DNA of 64,000 nucleotides from positions 124,001 through 188,000 of the forward strand of contig NZ_FXLP01000005.1 of the NCBI RefSeq assembly GCF_900176605.1, given 5' to 3'. The stretch's first letter is position 1; the number at the start of each line of letters is the position of its first letter. A program made the translations under genes and the position numbers. Origin of the DNA: Peptoniphilus vaginalis. Lineage in GTDB: Bacteria; Bacillota; Clostridia; Tissierellales; Peptoniphilaceae. This document shows, piece after piece, positions 63,986 through 64,000 of the stretch. The notes under the pieces were generated by a model. That model had not been told where the DNA came from, searched no databases, and worked only from the letters and a program-made list of their open reading frames with translations.

Positions 63986-64000
63986 TTTACTTCCTCCAAT

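Overview
The window is low-GC, densely packed Firmicutes DNA. The gene families suggest an anaerobic Gram-positive coccus of the Tissierellia/Peptoniphilaceae type, with a Peptoniphilus-like organism as my best guess. The reasons are a butyryl-CoA:acetate-type CoA-transferase, a CBS/DRTGG pyrophosphatase, an Ile T-box, S-layer homology (SLH) anchors, Gram-positive type IV pilus genes and a NEAT/Shp heme system. The genus is an inference. I see no phage, insertion sequence, CRISPR array or rRNA.

Layout. 1-4487: a type IV pilus operon (ATPase cut by the window edge, PilC, pilin, prepilin peptidase, PilM/N-like protein). 4516-8225: an AIR-synthase-like protein, a wall amidase, RNase PH and a house-cleaning NTPase. 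8250-8568: tRNA-His and tRNA-Leu behind a near-consensus promoter. 8774-11550: NusG-II and Gx-transporter proteins, Maf, RadC and an SGNH hydrolase. 11537-14861: a second, minor-pilin cluster with overlapping genes. 14876-23862: EF-P, a CD1247-like protein, dihydroorotase, a DUF4153 membrane protein, a His/Cys-tailed protein, pyrophosphatase (minus strand), a flavoprotein and a SAF-domain dehydrogenase. 23898-27646: an Rrf2 regulator, then an Ile T-box and a type-2 IleRS with an altered HIGH motif.

27886-51206 looks like one large heme (iron) acquisition region. It starts with a DUF454 protein, two half-size ABC exporters and a DtxR-like regulator. A tight operon follows: membrane NEAT-like protein, Shp-like heme protein, IsdE/HtsA-type lipoprotein, permease, ATPase and flavodoxin. 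After it come six exported NEAT-like proteins: two small single-domain ones, one 881-residue multidomain protein, two large SLH-anchored receptors and one with copper-amine-oxidase-like wall modules. In these proteins the classical tyrosine heme ligand region is replaced by two conserved methionine motifs, Ser-Met-x-Asn/Asp and Val-x-x-x-Met. That suggests a methionine-ligated heme relay from S-layer to membrane. Matching TGATA-N5-TATCA palindromes precede both transport operons.

51490-63985: an ArsR-type regulator, an AddA-like helicase-nuclease, a CoA-transferase, a repeat-bearing 645-base gap, CarD, a YacL-like PIN/TRAM protein (probable AUU start), Dps (minus), a class V aminotransferase, a phosphodiester glycosidase and MurC (minus).
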